This document shows, piece after piece, positions 27,741 to 38,602 of a DNA stretch of 42,984 nt; position 1 is the first letter of the stretch, and every line of letters starts with the position of its first letter. Where the stretch lies: assembly GCF_001311825.1 (NCBI RefSeq), contig NZ_BBCB01000019.1, positions 1 to 42,984 of the forward strand, written 5' to 3'. Source of the stretch: Salidesulfovibrio brasiliensis JCM 12178 (GTDB taxonomy: Bacteria; Desulfobacterota; Desulfovibrionia; Desulfovibrionales; Desulfovibrionaceae). A program made the translations under genes and the position numbers. Below the pieces are notes generated by a model. That model saw nothing but the letters and a program-made list of their open reading frames with translations, did not search any database and was not told the DNA's origin.

Positions 27741-27748
27741 CCCCCCCC
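27741..27748 (-). repeat. G8 homopolymer at the chemoreceptor ribosome site
   Basis: On the minus strand eight G residues lie 2 nt upstream of the ATG at 27738 and seem to replace the Shine-Dalgarno sequence. Length changes would alter spacing. Confidence 0.7.
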
Positions 27749-27900
27749 ATCTTGTTAAAAAAGGTAGCTGAAACCCACTTTTCGATAAGAAAGCGGTTTT
27801 CTGCTCTTCTCATGTATTTAACCATATGGAAAAAAACAGTCCGGAGAAATTATATTAATTCAAACAGATGATGGGTTTTCTTTTCGGGGGGTGGGGGAAA

Positions 27901-27924
27901 CGGGCCGTGAGGTATCACGGCCCG
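27901..27924 (-). terminator. terminator of the TPR protein gene
   Basis: CGGGCCGTGA and TCACGGCCCG form a 10-bp stem with a 4-nt loop 7 nt past the stop. On the minus strand TTTCCCCC follows, so the T run is short. Confidence 0.7.
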
Positions 27925-27930
27925 AAAGAG

Positions 27931-28491
27931 TTACTGTTCAAGTGCCATTTGTATGAACTCTGTCACGGGCATACCGTTGGGGGCCTTGGCCTGCGGATCT
28001 TTTTCGAGAATGGCGCGCCAGGCCTTGACGGCCTCCTGTTTGCGGCCGAGATCGTAGAAGAGGACGATGCCCTTGTTGAACAGGGACGTGGTGTGCTCGG
28101 TGTCGAGTTTTGCGGCGTGGTCGAAAGCGTCCACTGCTTTTTCCGGAGCGCCGGTACGGCGGTACATCACGCCGAGGTCGGACCAGACATTGGGGTTGCC
28201 GGGTGCCAGTTCCACGGCCTTTTCGTAGGCAGGCACGGCCAGATGCGGTTGTTCGTGGTCGAAGTAGTAGTTGCCAAGCGCGATCCACGCGCCTGCATCG
28301 TCCGGATGCGCGGCTGTGGCGGCCTTCAGTCGGGTCAGGGCATCTGCAGTGGCCGGTCCGGAGGGCTGTTGCGCGGGGGCGCTGGAACCGCCGGACGAGA
28401 CGTACATCATGGTTATGGCGTTGCCCATGAACGCGCCGCCGATGAAGGCGAGCATGGCGACGATGACGAGCTTGGAATTGCCGTTTTTCAT
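27931..28491 (-). CDS. membrane-anchored TPR protein
   Basis: 186 aa from ATG 28491 (AGGAGG upstream). One N-terminal transmembrane helix (about 7-29) is followed by a short Ser/Gly/Pro linker and about three tetratricopeptide repeats (AWIALGNYYFDHEQPHLAVP, VWSDLGVMYRRTGAPEKAVD, SLFNKGIVLFYDLGRKQEAV). The TPR part probably faces the periplasm and acts as a protein-binding scaffold; it resembles the TPR half of CcmH/CycH-type proteins, but no cytochrome c maturation genes are nearby. Partner unknown. Divergent from ppiB. Confidence 0.82.
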   Translation of the reverse strand: MKNGNSKLVIVAMLAFIGGAFMGNAITMMYVSSGGSSAPAQQPSGPATADALTRLKAATAAHPDDAGAWIALGNYYFDHEQPHLAVPAYEKAVELAPGNPNVWSDLGVMYRRTGAPEKAVDAFDHAAKLDTEHTTSLFNKGIVLFYDLGRKQEAVKAWRAILEKDPQAKAPNGMPVTEFIQMALEQ

Positions 28492-28687
28492 TGATCCTCC
28501 TGATTGGGACGTTTGGCCGTCACGGTACACGAGACAAGCACGAAAGGACAATGGCAAATGCATACCCTAAAGGTATGAGACGGGGACGGAAATGCTTGCC
28601 TGAATCGGTGTCTGCGGGTATTTTGCCGCCTCAGATTATTTCGCAAGGAGGTGCGGCGCTCTCGCCGCTCGCCAAGGAGATGAAAAA

Positions 28688-29194
28688 ATGGAAAATCCGC
28701 TTGTCCTGCTTGAAACCGCCGCAGGAGAAATACTCGTTGAACTGTTCCCTGACAAAGCGCCCAAGACCGTTGAAAACTTCCTCAAGTACGTTGACGACGG
28801 ATTCTACGAAGGAACCCTCTTCCACAGAGTCATCAAAGGATTCATGATTCAGGGGGGCGGGCTGACCTTTTCCATGGAGGAAAAGGAGACCGGCGAGGCC
28901 ATCGGGAACGAGGCCAACAACGGCCTGTCCAACCTCAAGGGCACGCTCGCCATGGCGCGCGAGCCGGAGGCCCACAGCGCACGGGCGCAGTTCTTCATCA
29001 ACGTGGCCGACAACACGGACATCGACTACAAGGACGATTCCGACGAAGGCTTCGGCTACTGCGTGTTCGGGCAGGTGTCCGACGGCATGGATGTCGTGGA
29101 AAAGATCGCCAAGACCAAGACCCGCTCCTATCAGGGGTTTGATGACGTGCCCGTTGACCCCATCTCCATCATCGCCGCCTATCGTTTTGAATAG
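28688..29194 (+). CDS. ppiB: cyclophilin-type peptidyl-prolyl isomerase
   Basis: Catalyses cis-trans isomerisation of X-Pro bonds. 168 aa without a signal peptide, so cytoplasmic (PpiB type). Active-site blocks [32 protein letters not shown] and [14 protein letters not shown] are present. AAGGAG lies 8 nt before ATG 28688. Single gene ended by a strong terminator. Confidence 0.94.
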   Translation: MENPLVLLETAAGEILVELFPDKAPKTVENFLKYVDDGFYEGTLFHRVIKGFMIQGGGLTFSMEEKETGEAIGNEANNGLSNLKGTLAMAREPEAHSARAQFFINVADNTDIDYKDDSDEGFGYCVFGQVSDGMDVVEKIAKTKTRSYQGFDDVPVDPISIIAAYRFE

Positions 29195-29216
29195 GCGAGT
29201 GCTTTCGTGACAAGAA

Positions 29217-29244
29217 AAAAAGGCCGGGAAAACCCGGCCTTTTT
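29217..29244. terminator. bidirectional terminator between ppiB and rlpA
   Basis: AAAAAGGCCGGG (29217-29228) and CCCGGCCTTTTT (29233-29244) with an AAAA loop, between convergent genes. Confidence 0.92.
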
Positions 29245-29279
29245 CGTTTCTTTCGGTAAACTGTCGGAGTATCCGCTGA

Positions 29280-30043
29280 CTAGCTGGAGATATAGCTGGA
29301 CGGGAACTGCCGCCTGAGCTGCCTGAGCATCCGTTCGGCCCTGGACTTGTTGGAGTAGGAACCGGCCTGCACCACATGGAGCGTTCTGCCGCTGCTGTTG
29401 ATGGTGGCGATGCGCGCGCCCTTGTGCCCGGAGCGGACCAGTTCGCGGTGTGTGCGAACGGCGTTGTCCCTGTTGGAGTATGCGCCGACACGGACGTGGT
29501 AGACCGTGCGCGAAGCCATGTTCGCCGTGGGCGAGGGGGCGGTGCCGATGGCCTTGATGCGGACCTTGGCCGTACCCTGATCCACGATGTCAAGCCGTCT
29601 GCTGCGCCATAGGAAAGGTCGATGAGGCGGCCCTTCACAAAGGGGCCTCGGTCGTTGACAACGAGGGTCACTTCGCGGCCGTTTTCCAGATTGGAGACGC
29701 GCACGCGGGTGCCGAGGGGCAGGGTCTTGTGTGCGGCGGAGACGCCGTACATATCATAAATCTGACCATTGGCGGTCTTGCGGCCGTGAAAGTCCTTGCC
29801 ATACCACGAGGCCACGCCGGTCTCATCATATCCTGCCGCGCTCTTGAGCGGGTAGTAGGTGCGGCCCATGACCGTGTATGGATTGGTCTTGGCGCTGCGG
29901 GTGGCAGTGCTTGAGTCCTTGGAGCTGTGGCTCGGGCTCGAGAACACATGCTGCGGGAAGGGGTTGTACTTGCTCAGGCTCGCACAACCGGACGAGAGCA
30001 TCAGGGCTGCCAGTGCAGTGGTGAGAATAATGAAGCGGCGCAT
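29280..30043 (-). CDS. rlpA: RlpA-family septal ring lytic transglycosylase lipoprotein, with apparent 1-nt frameshift
   Basis: Outer-membrane lipoprotein acting on peptidoglycan. Signal peptide with lipobox LSSGC (about residue 20). DPBB domain starts at [18 protein letters not shown] and includes [21 protein letters not shown]-terminal SPOR domain ([20 protein letters not shown] and [19 protein letters not shown]) binds denuded glycan. The frame breaks after SYGAA near 29598-29604; one added base (for example GCC AGA) restores [15 protein letters not shown] and a 254-aa protein. Read literally the first frame runs to 28631 across ppiB on the other strand. ATG 30043 has CAGGAGG upstream. Confidence 0.88.
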
Positions 30044-30143
30044 CCTTGCCTCCTGTTTCCCTGTCCGGTCCATGGACAGGGTGACGGTTTTCCGACGTTT
30101 TTCCCTCTGGATGGCCTGATCTTTCAAAGTGCGTGCCAAATGA

Positions 30144-30178
30144 AAAACGGGAACCTCGATATTCGGGGTTCCCGTTTT
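30144..30178 (-). terminator. terminator of aspA
   Basis: On the minus strand AAAACGGGAAC pairs with GTTCCCGTTTT around a 13-nt loop, followed by a T-rich stretch, just past the aspA stop. Confidence 0.85.
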
Positions 30179-30185
30179 ATTGCAA

Positions 30186-31598
30186 TTAGTTACGATGGAA
30201 GTAGCGTGGCTTGGTCATGTTCTGAGGACTCAGGACATCCTCCAGTTCCTCCTTGGTGAGGTACTGTTTTTCCAGCACGATGTCATAAACCGAACGCCCT
30301 GTCTTGAGGGCTTCCTTGGCGATTTCCGTGGCCCGTTCATAGCCGATGTACGGGTTGAGGGCCGTGACCAGCCCGATGGAGTTCTGCACCAGCTCCCGGC
30401 AGCGGTCCTCGTTGGCGGTGATGCCCTTCACGCAGAGGTCGGAGAGGGTGTAGCAGCCCCGGCGGATGATGTTCAGCGACTCGAAAAGGCTGTGGCCGAG
30501 CACCGGCTCCATGACGTTCAGTTCGAGCTGTCCCGCTTCGGCGGCCATGGTCACGGTGAGGTCGTTGCCGATCACCCGGAAGGCGATCTGGTTGAAGACC
30601 TCGGGGATGACCGGGTTGACCTTGCCGGGCATGATGGACGAGCCGGGGGCCATGGGCGGCAGGTTGATCTCGTTCAGTCCGCAGCGGGGCCCGCTGGAGA
30701 GCAGCCGCAGGTCGTTGCATATCTTGGAAATCTTGACCACCACCCGTTTGAGGACCCCGGAGAGCTGGACGTACGCGCCGGTATCCTGCGTGGCTTCCAC
30801 GAGGTTGGCCGCGCCCACCAGCGGCAGGGAGGTCAGGGCCGTGAGCTTTTCCAGAACGGTGCGCTGGTAATCGGGATGGGCGTTCAGTCCGGTGCCGATG
30901 GCCGTGGCGCCCATGTTGATCTCGTGCACCAGCATTTGTGCCTCGCGCAGTCGGTCAACGTCTTCGCCGACCATGGTGGCCCATGCGTCGAATTCCTGAC
31001 CCAGCGTCATGGGCACGGCGTCCTGAAGCTGGGTGCGGCCCATCTTGAGGATGTGCGCGAACTCCTTGCCCTTGGAGGCCAGCGCGTCGTGCAGGTATTC
31101 CACGGCGATCATCAGGTCCCGAATCTCGAGGATCAGCGCCAATCTGAGCGCGGTGGGGTACACGTCGTTGGTGGACTGGGACATGTTCACGTGAATGTTG
31201 GGGTGGATGATGTCGTAGCACCCTTTTTCATGGCCCATGATCTCAAGCGCGCGATTGCAGATGACCTCGTTGGCGTTCATGTTGGTGGAGGTTCCGGCCC
31301 CGCCCTGAATGGCGTCCACGATGAACTGGTCGTGCATTTTGCCGTCCACGAGCTCCTCGCAGGCCTTGAAGATGGCGCGGGCGATCTGCTCGTCGAGCAG
31401 GCCGAGGGACGCGTTGGCCTCGGCGCAGGCCATCTTGATGTAGGCCAGCGAGCGGATCAGCCGCGGGTAGTGGGAAATGGGGATTCCCGTAATATGATAG
31501 TTGTTGGCCGCGCGCAGCGTCTGGCACCCGTAGTAGGCGTCTTCGGGGACTTCGAGCTGGCCGATGCAGTCATGTTCAAGGCGGCAGGTATTGGTCAT
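30186..31598 (-). CDS. aspA: aspartate ammonia-lyase
   Basis: Deaminates L-aspartate to fumarate and ammonia. 470 aa, near E. coli AspA in length. The fumarase/aspartase signature [12 protein letters not shown] is present, together with [27 protein letters not shown] and a threonine/serine-rich substrate site. ATG 31598 with CAGGAG upstream is preferred over the longer frame. The gene is 25 nt after an amino acid permease on the same strand, forming an operon. Fumarate made here can serve as electron acceptor or be disproportionated in sulfate reducers. Confidence 0.94.
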   Translation of the reverse strand: MTNTCRLEHDCIGQLEVPEDAYYGCQTLRAANNYHITGIPISHYPRLIRSLAYIKMACAEANASLGLLDEQIARAIFKACEELVDGKMHDQFIVDAIQGGAGTSTNMNANEVICNRALEIMGHEKGCYDIIHPNIHVNMSQSTNDVYPTALRLALILEIRDLMIAVEYLHDALASKGKEFAHILKMGRTQLQDAVPMTLGQEFDAWATMVGEDVDRLREAQMLVHEINMGATAIGTGLNAHPDYQRTVLEKLTALTSLPLVGAANLVEATQDTGAYVQLSGVLKRVVVKISKICNDLRLLSSGPRCGLNEINLPPMAPGSSIMPGKVNPVIPEVFNQIAFRVIGNDLTVTMAAEAGQLELNVMEPVLGHSLFESLNIIRRGCYTLSDLCVKGITANEDRCRELVQNSIGLVTALNPYIGYERATEIAKEALKTGRSVYDIVLEKQYLTKEELEDVLSPQNMTKPRYFHRN

Positions 31599-31623
31599 GG
31601 TCGTAATCTCCTGTGGGCCGGGG

Positions 31624-32853
31624 TTAGTTGGGGACGTGCTTTGCGGTCCAGGATTCCACATGCGGCGAGATGGTCAGCAGGCCGAATTCCTGCCCGAGCT
31701 CGATGAGCAGGACCGCGCCGAATGCGGCTACGAGGAACCAGCCCGATTTCTTTCGCAGGCTGCCCGCTGCCGAGTACCGGATCAGCAGCACGCCCGGAAG
31801 AATGCCGAAAAGGATGTTCTCCCCGAGCCCGCCCGCGATGTTCAGCGCGATGAGGAAGACGTCGGGGTAGAAGATGCCCACGGCCAGCGGCGGCAGGAAG
31901 GCCAGCGGCCAGACGAGGCTCATCTTCGAGATGTTCAGGTAGGTGCTGGTAAGGTCCCGAATGAACGAGAGCAGCGCGGTGCCGTTGGCCATGAACGACG
32001 TGGTCATGGCCACGATGGAGAAGACCAGCCCGATCTGCATGAAGCCGGGCGTGGTTATCATCTCGGCCAGCGGGATGGTGGCCGGGAGGTTGTGCTTGTA
32101 GGCATAGACCTCGGACATGTCGCCGCCTGCCAGCGGCAGGGCGAGGCAGACCACGATGACCCAGATGACGTTCATGAACAGTCCGAGGAAGGTGCCGCCC
32201 ACGATGGCCGTGCGGATGGCCTTGCGGTCCTGCTTGAGCGAGCGGCAGATGGTCGGGATGATGTTGTGGAAGTGGAACGCCGTGATGAGCACCGGCAGGG
32301 CCGTGGGCAGGAAGGTCCAGTCCGCGAAGCCGAGGTTCTGGTTGCTCATGTTCGGTATGGTCATGAAGACCAGCGCGCCGAAGGTTCCCCACATGAGAAT
32401 CATCAGCAGGGCGTTGCCGCGGGCCATGACAGCGGCCCCGAAGCTGGTCATCAGCGTGGCAAAGGCGAAGTAGGCCACCATGGAGACCCAGTCCGGGAGG
32501 CTGGTGGCGAAGAGGTGGTTGATGATGGACGAAACCCCGGCGAGGTACGCCACGAGTACGCCGTACAGGATGATGAGGTTGGCGGCGATGCTGACCCACT
32601 TCCCGGCCGGGCCGAGCTCCGCGCCGAAGAAGGTCGGCAGGTCCGCGGTCTCGTTTTGCACGAGGCTTTTCTGCTCGGAGTAGATGAGCGCGGTCCATGT
32701 CATCAGGCACCACATGAAGGCGATGGCGCAGAGGGCCGGGAGCAGGCCGGCCGGACCGAGGTTGACCGGCAGGGCGAGGATGCCCGCTCCCACCATGTTG
32801 CCCGTGACGACGAGCGCGTTGGTTATCGTGGCCTGTGTGGTCGCTTTCTGCAT
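31624..32853 (-). CDS. HAAAP-family amino acid permease (Trp/Tyr-type)
   Basis: 409 aa, about 11 transmembrane helices. The N-terminus NALVVTGNMVGAGILALPVN is typical of the hydroxy and aromatic amino acid permease family (TnaB, Mtr, TyrP). ATG 32853 has GGGGGA upstream. It is followed after 25 nt by aspA, so the operon pairs an importer with an amino acid lyase. Family would suggest aromatic amino acids, context suggests aspartate or another substrate; the true substrate is open. Confidence 0.85.
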   Translation of the reverse strand: MQKATTQATITNALVVTGNMVGAGILALPVNLGPAGLLPALCAIAFMWCLMTWTALIYSEQKSLVQNETADLPTFFGAELGPAGKWVSIAANLIILYGVLVAYLAGVSSIINHLFATSLPDWVSMVAYFAFATLMTSFGAAVMARGNALLMILMWGTFGALVFMTIPNMSNQNLGFADWTFLPTALPVLITAFHFHNIIPTICRSLKQDRKAIRTAIVGGTFLGLFMNVIWVIVVCLALPLAGGDMSEVYAYKHNLPATIPLAEMITTPGFMQIGLVFSIVAMTTSFMANGTALLSFIRDLTSTYLNISKMSLVWPLAFLPPLAVGIFYPDVFLIALNIAGGLGENILFGILPGVLLIRYSAAGSLRKKSGWFLVAAFGAVLLIELGQEFGLLTISPHVESWTAKHVPN

Positions 32854-32940
32854 GATCGTCCCCCTGTGACGTTCGCGGCGTGAACGGGAATACGAGATGT
32901 TGAGGGCAACATAGCAGAGTTCAACGGGTGAAGAAAGGCG

Positions 32941-35097
32941 TTAGAATCCTTTCGATTTACCGCTGAGGCGGGCGACTTCCTTCCGCAGCTTGCCAAGGTC
33001 CACGGGCTTTGCGAGGTATCCGTCCATGCCCGCCTGGATGATGGCTTCGTCGTCGCCCTGCATGGCGTGCGCAGTGAGGGCGATAATCGGCGTCTTCCGG
33101 TTCGGGCCCGGCGGGTCTGCCTCGCGTAGTCGTCTGACAGCTTCAAGGCCGTCCATTTCCGGCATCTGGACGTCCATGAGCACGCAGTCGTAAGGGGTCG
33201 TCATGAGCTTGTCGAGGGCTTCGCGGCCGTTGTTGGCGGTGTCCACGGTCCAGCCGAGGTGCTCCACCATGCGCACGGTGGCGATGCGGTTCACCCGGTC
33301 GTCCTCGGCCACGAGGATGCGGTAGCCGTTTTCAGGCGCAGCTTCTTCTATGAGCTCGCTCTGGTCTGGTGCGTCGGCGTGATCGTAACGGAGCGTGAAG
33401 GCGACCTCGGTTCCCTCATTCGGAGCCGTATCCATGGAGAGTGTTCCGCCAAGGTTTTCAATGATGCGCTTGACGATTCCAAGGCCAAGTCCCACGCCCT
33501 GATGCGTCCTTGTCAGTCCGCCTTCGGCCTGAGTGAACGGCTCGAAAATCTGCGTCAGATGTTCTTCGGAGATGCCGATGCCGCTGTCCCTGACCGTGAA
33601 GAGAATACGCACCGGGGTTTCGGCAGGGTCGCCCAGCACCGAGACCGAGACCGCGATGACGCCTTTGTTGGTGAACTTGACGGCGTTGCCCACCAGATTC
33701 ATGAGCAGTTGCCGAGTCCTGACATCGTCGCCGAGTACGTATTCCGGCACCGCATCGTCCACGGTGTACTGCATGTTCAGGCGCTTGGCTTCGCTGTCGA
33801 CGCGGAATGTCGCTTCCATCTCCTTCATGATGCCCCGGATGGAGAAGGGCCTTTTGCGAAGCACGAGCTTGCCCGCCTCCATGCGCGAAAGGTCGAGGAT
33901 GTCCGTGAGCAGTTGCGTCAGGTTGCGGCAGGACTGCAGTCCGGTTTGAGCAAGATCACGCTGGTTTTCGTCGAGGTTGGTCTTGAGGAGCAGTTGCAGC
34001 ATGCCGAGCGCTCCATTGAGCGGCGTGCGGATTTCGTGGCTCATGTTTGCCAGAAATTCGCCCTTGGCTTTGGTTGCCGCCTCAGCTGCGATCATGGCCT
34101 TGCGCAATTCGTTTTCCGCCTTCACTCGTTCGGTGACATCCTTGCCCACAGCCCATGTGGCGAAAGGGGCGATGGGGAATTCATCGGAAATATTCGACCA
34201 TGAGACAATGCGGTTGGTGCCGTCGATCGCGGTCAGGCGGAGTTCGACGTCACGGAAGTCGCCTTTGCGTTTTTCTATTAGGGCATTGACGGTTTCGCGT
34301 TCCTCTTTGTCCGGGTAGAGTCGTTCAAGAAAGTCGTTTCTGCCGAGAATTTCTTCGCGTGGGATGCCTGTGACACGTTCGCACTCCCTGTTCCAGAGCA
34401 CCACATTGCCCTTGTCGTCAAAGGCATCCACAAGCACGGGCATGTTTTCGATGATGTTGCCGAGTTGCTGGCGGCTTTCGTCAAGCTCATGGCGCACCAA
34501 CCGGAAGTGGTACAGCAGCAGACCGGCGGCCACGAGCATGGCCAGCACCGCGCCAAGCGCGTACCCGAACGGCGCGATCCACTCGATGGGCCGCAACAAG
34601 GGGTAGTCGAACTTGTGGAGCCCCCAGATGATGAATGTCCAGCCGAGCAGTTGCCGTTCGCGTGCGGCGGCGTCCTTGCGGCGAAGGTATTCTATGCCGA
34701 TGCGAATGAAGACCGCTCCGATGAAGAAGAACGATGGCAGGGCACTGGTTTCAAAAGACATGGAGAAGGCGTTGCTGGCAACGGACCAGACGAGGCAAAG
34801 AAACGCCAGCGACCACCAGCGTCGCCTGACCTTCTGTTCCATGCGCATGAACGACCCTTGCAGCAGGAGCATGCCGGAGAATATCGAAGCGGACTGGCTT
34901 GCGGAGAACATGAAGGGATTGTTCAGGCCGCTCAGAATGAGCAGCATGAATATGAATCGCAGGAAATACAGGAACCAGCCGCCAGCCCAGATCAGCAGTA
35001 CCTGACTGCGATCGTGCATGTACAGATACACGTAAATGCATGTCAGCAGCAGGACGCCGAGGCTTGACGCCGTTACTGAAGGAATGAGCCAGTCCAT
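32941..35097 (-). CDS. membrane hybrid histidine kinase (7TM-like, PAS, HisKA, HATPase, REC)
   Basis: 718 aa. Residues 1-205 hold about 7 hydrophobic helices without a clear periplasmic domain. A PAS domain follows (about 218-335, [20 protein letters not shown]), then HisKA with [20 protein letters not shown], HATPase ([45 protein letters not shown]) and a C-terminal receiver ([26 protein letters not shown]). Complete, so phosphotransfer to the internal receiver is likely; no output domain, so an Hpt partner or other response regulator must be elsewhere. Signal unknown. Divergent from typA; 87 nt before the permease gene. Confidence 0.92.
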   Translation of the reverse strand: MDWLIPSVTASSLGVLLLTCIYVYLYMHDRSQVLLIWAGGWFLYFLRFIFMLLILSGLNNPFMFSASQSASIFSGMLLLQGSFMRMEQKVRRRWWSLAFLCLVWSVASNAFSMSFETSALPSFFFIGAVFIRIGIEYLRRKDAAARERQLLGWTFIIWGLHKFDYPLLRPIEWIAPFGYALGAVLAMLVAAGLLLYHFRLVRHELDESRQQLGNIIENMPVLVDAFDDKGNVVLWNRECERVTGIPREEILGRNDFLERLYPDKEERETVNALIEKRKGDFRDVELRLTAIDGTNRIVSWSNISDEFPIAPFATWAVGKDVTERVKAENELRKAMIAAEAATKAKGEFLANMSHEIRTPLNGALGMLQLLLKTNLDENQRDLAQTGLQSCRNLTQLLTDILDLSRMEAGKLVLRKRPFSIRGIMKEMEATFRVDSEAKRLNMQYTVDDAVPEYVLGDDVRTRQLLMNLVGNAVKFTNKGVIAVSVSVLGDPAETPVRILFTVRDSGIGISEEHLTQIFEPFTQAEGGLTRTHQGVGLGLGIVKRIIENLGGTLSMDTAPNEGTEVAFTLRYDHADAPDQSELIEEAAPENGYRILVAEDDRVNRIATVRMVEHLGWTVDTANNGREALDKLMTTPYDCVLMDVQMPEMDGLEAVRRLREADPPGPNRKTPIIALTAHAMQGDDEAIIQAGMDGYLAKPVDLGKLRKEVARLSGKSKGF

Positions 35098-35242
35098 CAG
35101 GTGCTCCCCACAAAATCGAGTGCTACGGAAAGAATTATCACACGCATGTCATCAAGTATATGTTTACAAGTCCCGGGATATGCCGTACCTCGTTCACGCC
35201 GCCATCCGGTGGGCCATAATCCTTATACAGGCAGGAAAGCAC

Positions 35243-37089
<1,847 letters not shown>

Positions 37090-37109
37090 CTCGTCAGGTT
37101 TATACAAAC

Positions 37110-37136
37110 AAAAAGGCCCCTTCAAGGGGCCTTTTT
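37110..37136. terminator. bidirectional terminator after typA
   Basis: AAAAAGGCCCC (37110-37120) and GGGGCCTTTTT (37126-37136) around TTCAA. The last bases overlap the stop codon of the minus-strand gene at 37136. Confidence 0.92.
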
Positions 37137-37906
37137 TATTTGTAGCGTTGGAGAATTGCGTCCAGACGCCCGTCCTGAATCATGGCTTCCAGTTCCATGT
37201 TGAGCCTTTTGATGTGGGGCTGCCAGCCGTTGGCTCTGGTGAACGCAAATCGGTACCAGGCCGAGTCTATGGGCTTTTCGTGAATGGTGAAGCGGTTGGC
37301 GGAGAGGTCCTGTCTCGTCTTGAAAAGCCACTCGGTTTCGCGTTTGTTCACCACTGCGGCGTCGGCTCGACCTTTTTCAACAAGGTCAAGCATCCGGTAA
37401 GGGTCGCTGACGTTGATGCGGGTGACGCTGCCGTCAGCGAAGTATGGGGCAAGCGCCGGGTAGGCGAAACTGCCTATCACCGCAACACGCATACCTTTCA
37501 GGTTGGCGGGGCTGTCATATTCGAACTTTTCCCCCGCAGCGGTGATGAGCGTGTCCTCTGACTCGATGAAGGGAACGGTCCAGAGAAACCTCTCTGGATC
37601 GTCAACCCACTCTTTGGCTTTGGCGTGGGCGTCCACATCGCCGTTTTCTAGCTGGACCCAGCCACGGCGGTCGGGGAGTGTCCTTATAATCAGGGTATAG
37701 CCGAGAGGCCGGATGGCCTCTTCCAGAATTTCAACCAATACGCCTTTGGGTTCGCCAGGGTCCTGGGCGGTCATGTACGGCGGCCAGTCCGTGTCGGGCA
37801 TGAAGAAGACCAGTTCGCCGTTATCGGGCGTTGCCGAGGCAACGGGAGCGCCGATGACGAACAGGAGAATTGTGAAAAGAAGAATATGGCTGATTCTATT
37901 ATGCAC
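37136..37906 (-). CDS. orphan periplasmic substrate-binding protein (SBP family 3)
   Basis: 256 aa from GTG 37906, which gives a signal peptide (HILLFTILLFVIGAPVASA). The frame is open to 38020 but that part covers the terminator of the next gene. The PBPb fold is visible in FMPDTDWPPYMTAQDPGEPK, GVLVEILEEAIRPLGYTLII, GRADAAVVNKRETEWLF and a C-terminal MIQDGRLDAILQRY. No transporter genes adjoin it. There is no ribosome site, but a good promoter ends 7 nt before the GTG, so the mRNA may be leaderless. Ligand unknown. Confidence 0.8.
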   Translation of the reverse strand: MHNRISHILLFTILLFVIGAPVASATPDNGELVFFMPDTDWPPYMTAQDPGEPKGVLVEILEEAIRPLGYTLIIRTLPDRRGWVQLENGDVDAHAKAKEWVDDPERFLWTVPFIESEDTLITAAGEKFEYDSPANLKGMRVAVIGSFAYPALAPYFADGSVTRINVSDPYRMLDLVEKGRADAAVVNKRETEWLFKTRQDLSANRFTIHEKPIDSAWYRFAFTRANGWQPHIKRLNMELEAMIQDGRLDAILQRYK

Positions 37907-37913
37907 GATTGCA

Positions 37914-37941
37914 AAAATAGCAGGGTCTTGCCCGCTGTCAA
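37914..37941 (-). promoter_or_regulatory. sigma70 promoter abutting the 37906 start codon
   Basis: Minus strand TTGACA (37941-37936), 16-nt spacer, TATTTT (37919-37914), then 7 nt to GTG. Confidence 0.5.
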
Positions 37942-37957
37942 TGATTGAGTTGTAAAA

Positions 37958-37979
37958 AAGCCCGGCATTTGCCGGGCTT
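37958..37979 (-). terminator. terminator of the 38002-38442 lipoprotein gene
   Basis: AAGCCCGGCA and TGCCGGGCTT form a 10-bp stem with a 2-nt loop. On the minus strand TTTT follows. Confidence 0.88.
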
Positions 37980-38001
37980 GTGTTTTGTGCTGGGCTTTTG
38001 C

Positions 38002-38442
38002 TTACTGCTTGAGCCGCCATTCGCCGTTGGAGTCGCGGTAGGCCTTGGCCATGACCTTGTCTCCGTCCGGGCCGTTTTCGGTGATGACTACGTCGCGGTA
38101 AAGGCGTCCGTCTTCATGATACGGCGGAGAAGGCGTGGCGCTGTAGCTTGCGCCGGTGTCGGGGTTCACCCAGTCGTGGGATTCTCCGGATTTGCCCTTT
38201 TCAAGCGTGTGCTGGACCTGTTTTTCGTCGTGCTTGTCCCACTCGTTGCCGACGATGTAGCCCATGAGCAGGCCCACGCCCGCGCCGATGGCCGCGCCGC
38301 TGATCTTGTTGTTGAAGGTGAGCGCGCCGATGGTCGCGCCAGCCAGCGCGCCGATTCCCGCACCCGACTGGGCCTTGTTCGCGCAGCCGTATCCCGAGAC
38401 GACGAATGCGGTAAGCACCGCCGCGATGAAGATTTTTCTCAT
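38002..38442 (-). CDS. glycine-zipper outer-membrane lipoprotein (17-kDa antigen-like)
   Basis: 146 aa. Lipoprotein signal with lipobox VSGYGC (Cys at about 20). A Gly/Ala-rich segment GAGIGALAGATIGAL followed by GAAIGAGVGLLMGYIVG is a glycine-zipper 2TM domain. The C-terminal WVNPDTGASYSATPSPPY...YRDVVITENGPDG part resembles the soluble domain of rickettsial 17-kDa surface antigen and related envelope-stress lipoproteins. ATG 38442 with CAGGAG upstream. A promoter-like ATGACA-N17-TATATA lies at 38478-38506. Function beyond envelope structure is not known. Confidence 0.85.
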   Translation of the reverse strand: MRKIFIAAVLTAFVVSGYGCANKAQSGAGIGALAGATIGALTFNNKISGAAIGAGVGLLMGYIVGNEWDKHDEKQVQHTLEKGKSGESHDWVNPDTGASYSATPSPPYHEDGRLYRDVVITENGPDGDKVMAKAYRDSNGEWRLKQ

Positions 38443-38477
38443 GCGTAACTCCTGACGAAATAGTTTTGAATACCCTG

Positions 38478-38506
38478 TATATACGCGCTCACTTGCTTTT
38501 TGTCAT
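38478..38506 (-). promoter_or_regulatory. candidate sigma70 promoter for the lipoprotein gene
   Basis: Minus strand ATGACA (38506-38501), 17-nt spacer, TATATA (38483-38478), about 36 nt before the start codon. Confidence 0.45.
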
Positions 38507-38602
38507 CTTCCTTGTGCGATTTCTCCGCATTGACAAAACGGCCCGGTATTCGCATGTTCCGTTTCCGGTCGGCACGCCGCCGACCTTTTTCGGAGCGCAT
38601 TC

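Noticed and set aside
27881-27899. G-rich run as a G-quadruplex
   Set aside because: Only about three separate G tracts can be counted in G6-T-G5-AAAC-G3; not enough for a confident four-tract structure.
28538-28556. Sigma54 promoter on the minus strand before the TPR gene
   Set aside because: GG-N10-GC spacing fits, but the -24 half does not match beyond GG.
30180-31706. 508-aa plus-strand open frame opposite aspA
   Set aside because: Antisense shadow, no recognisable domain.
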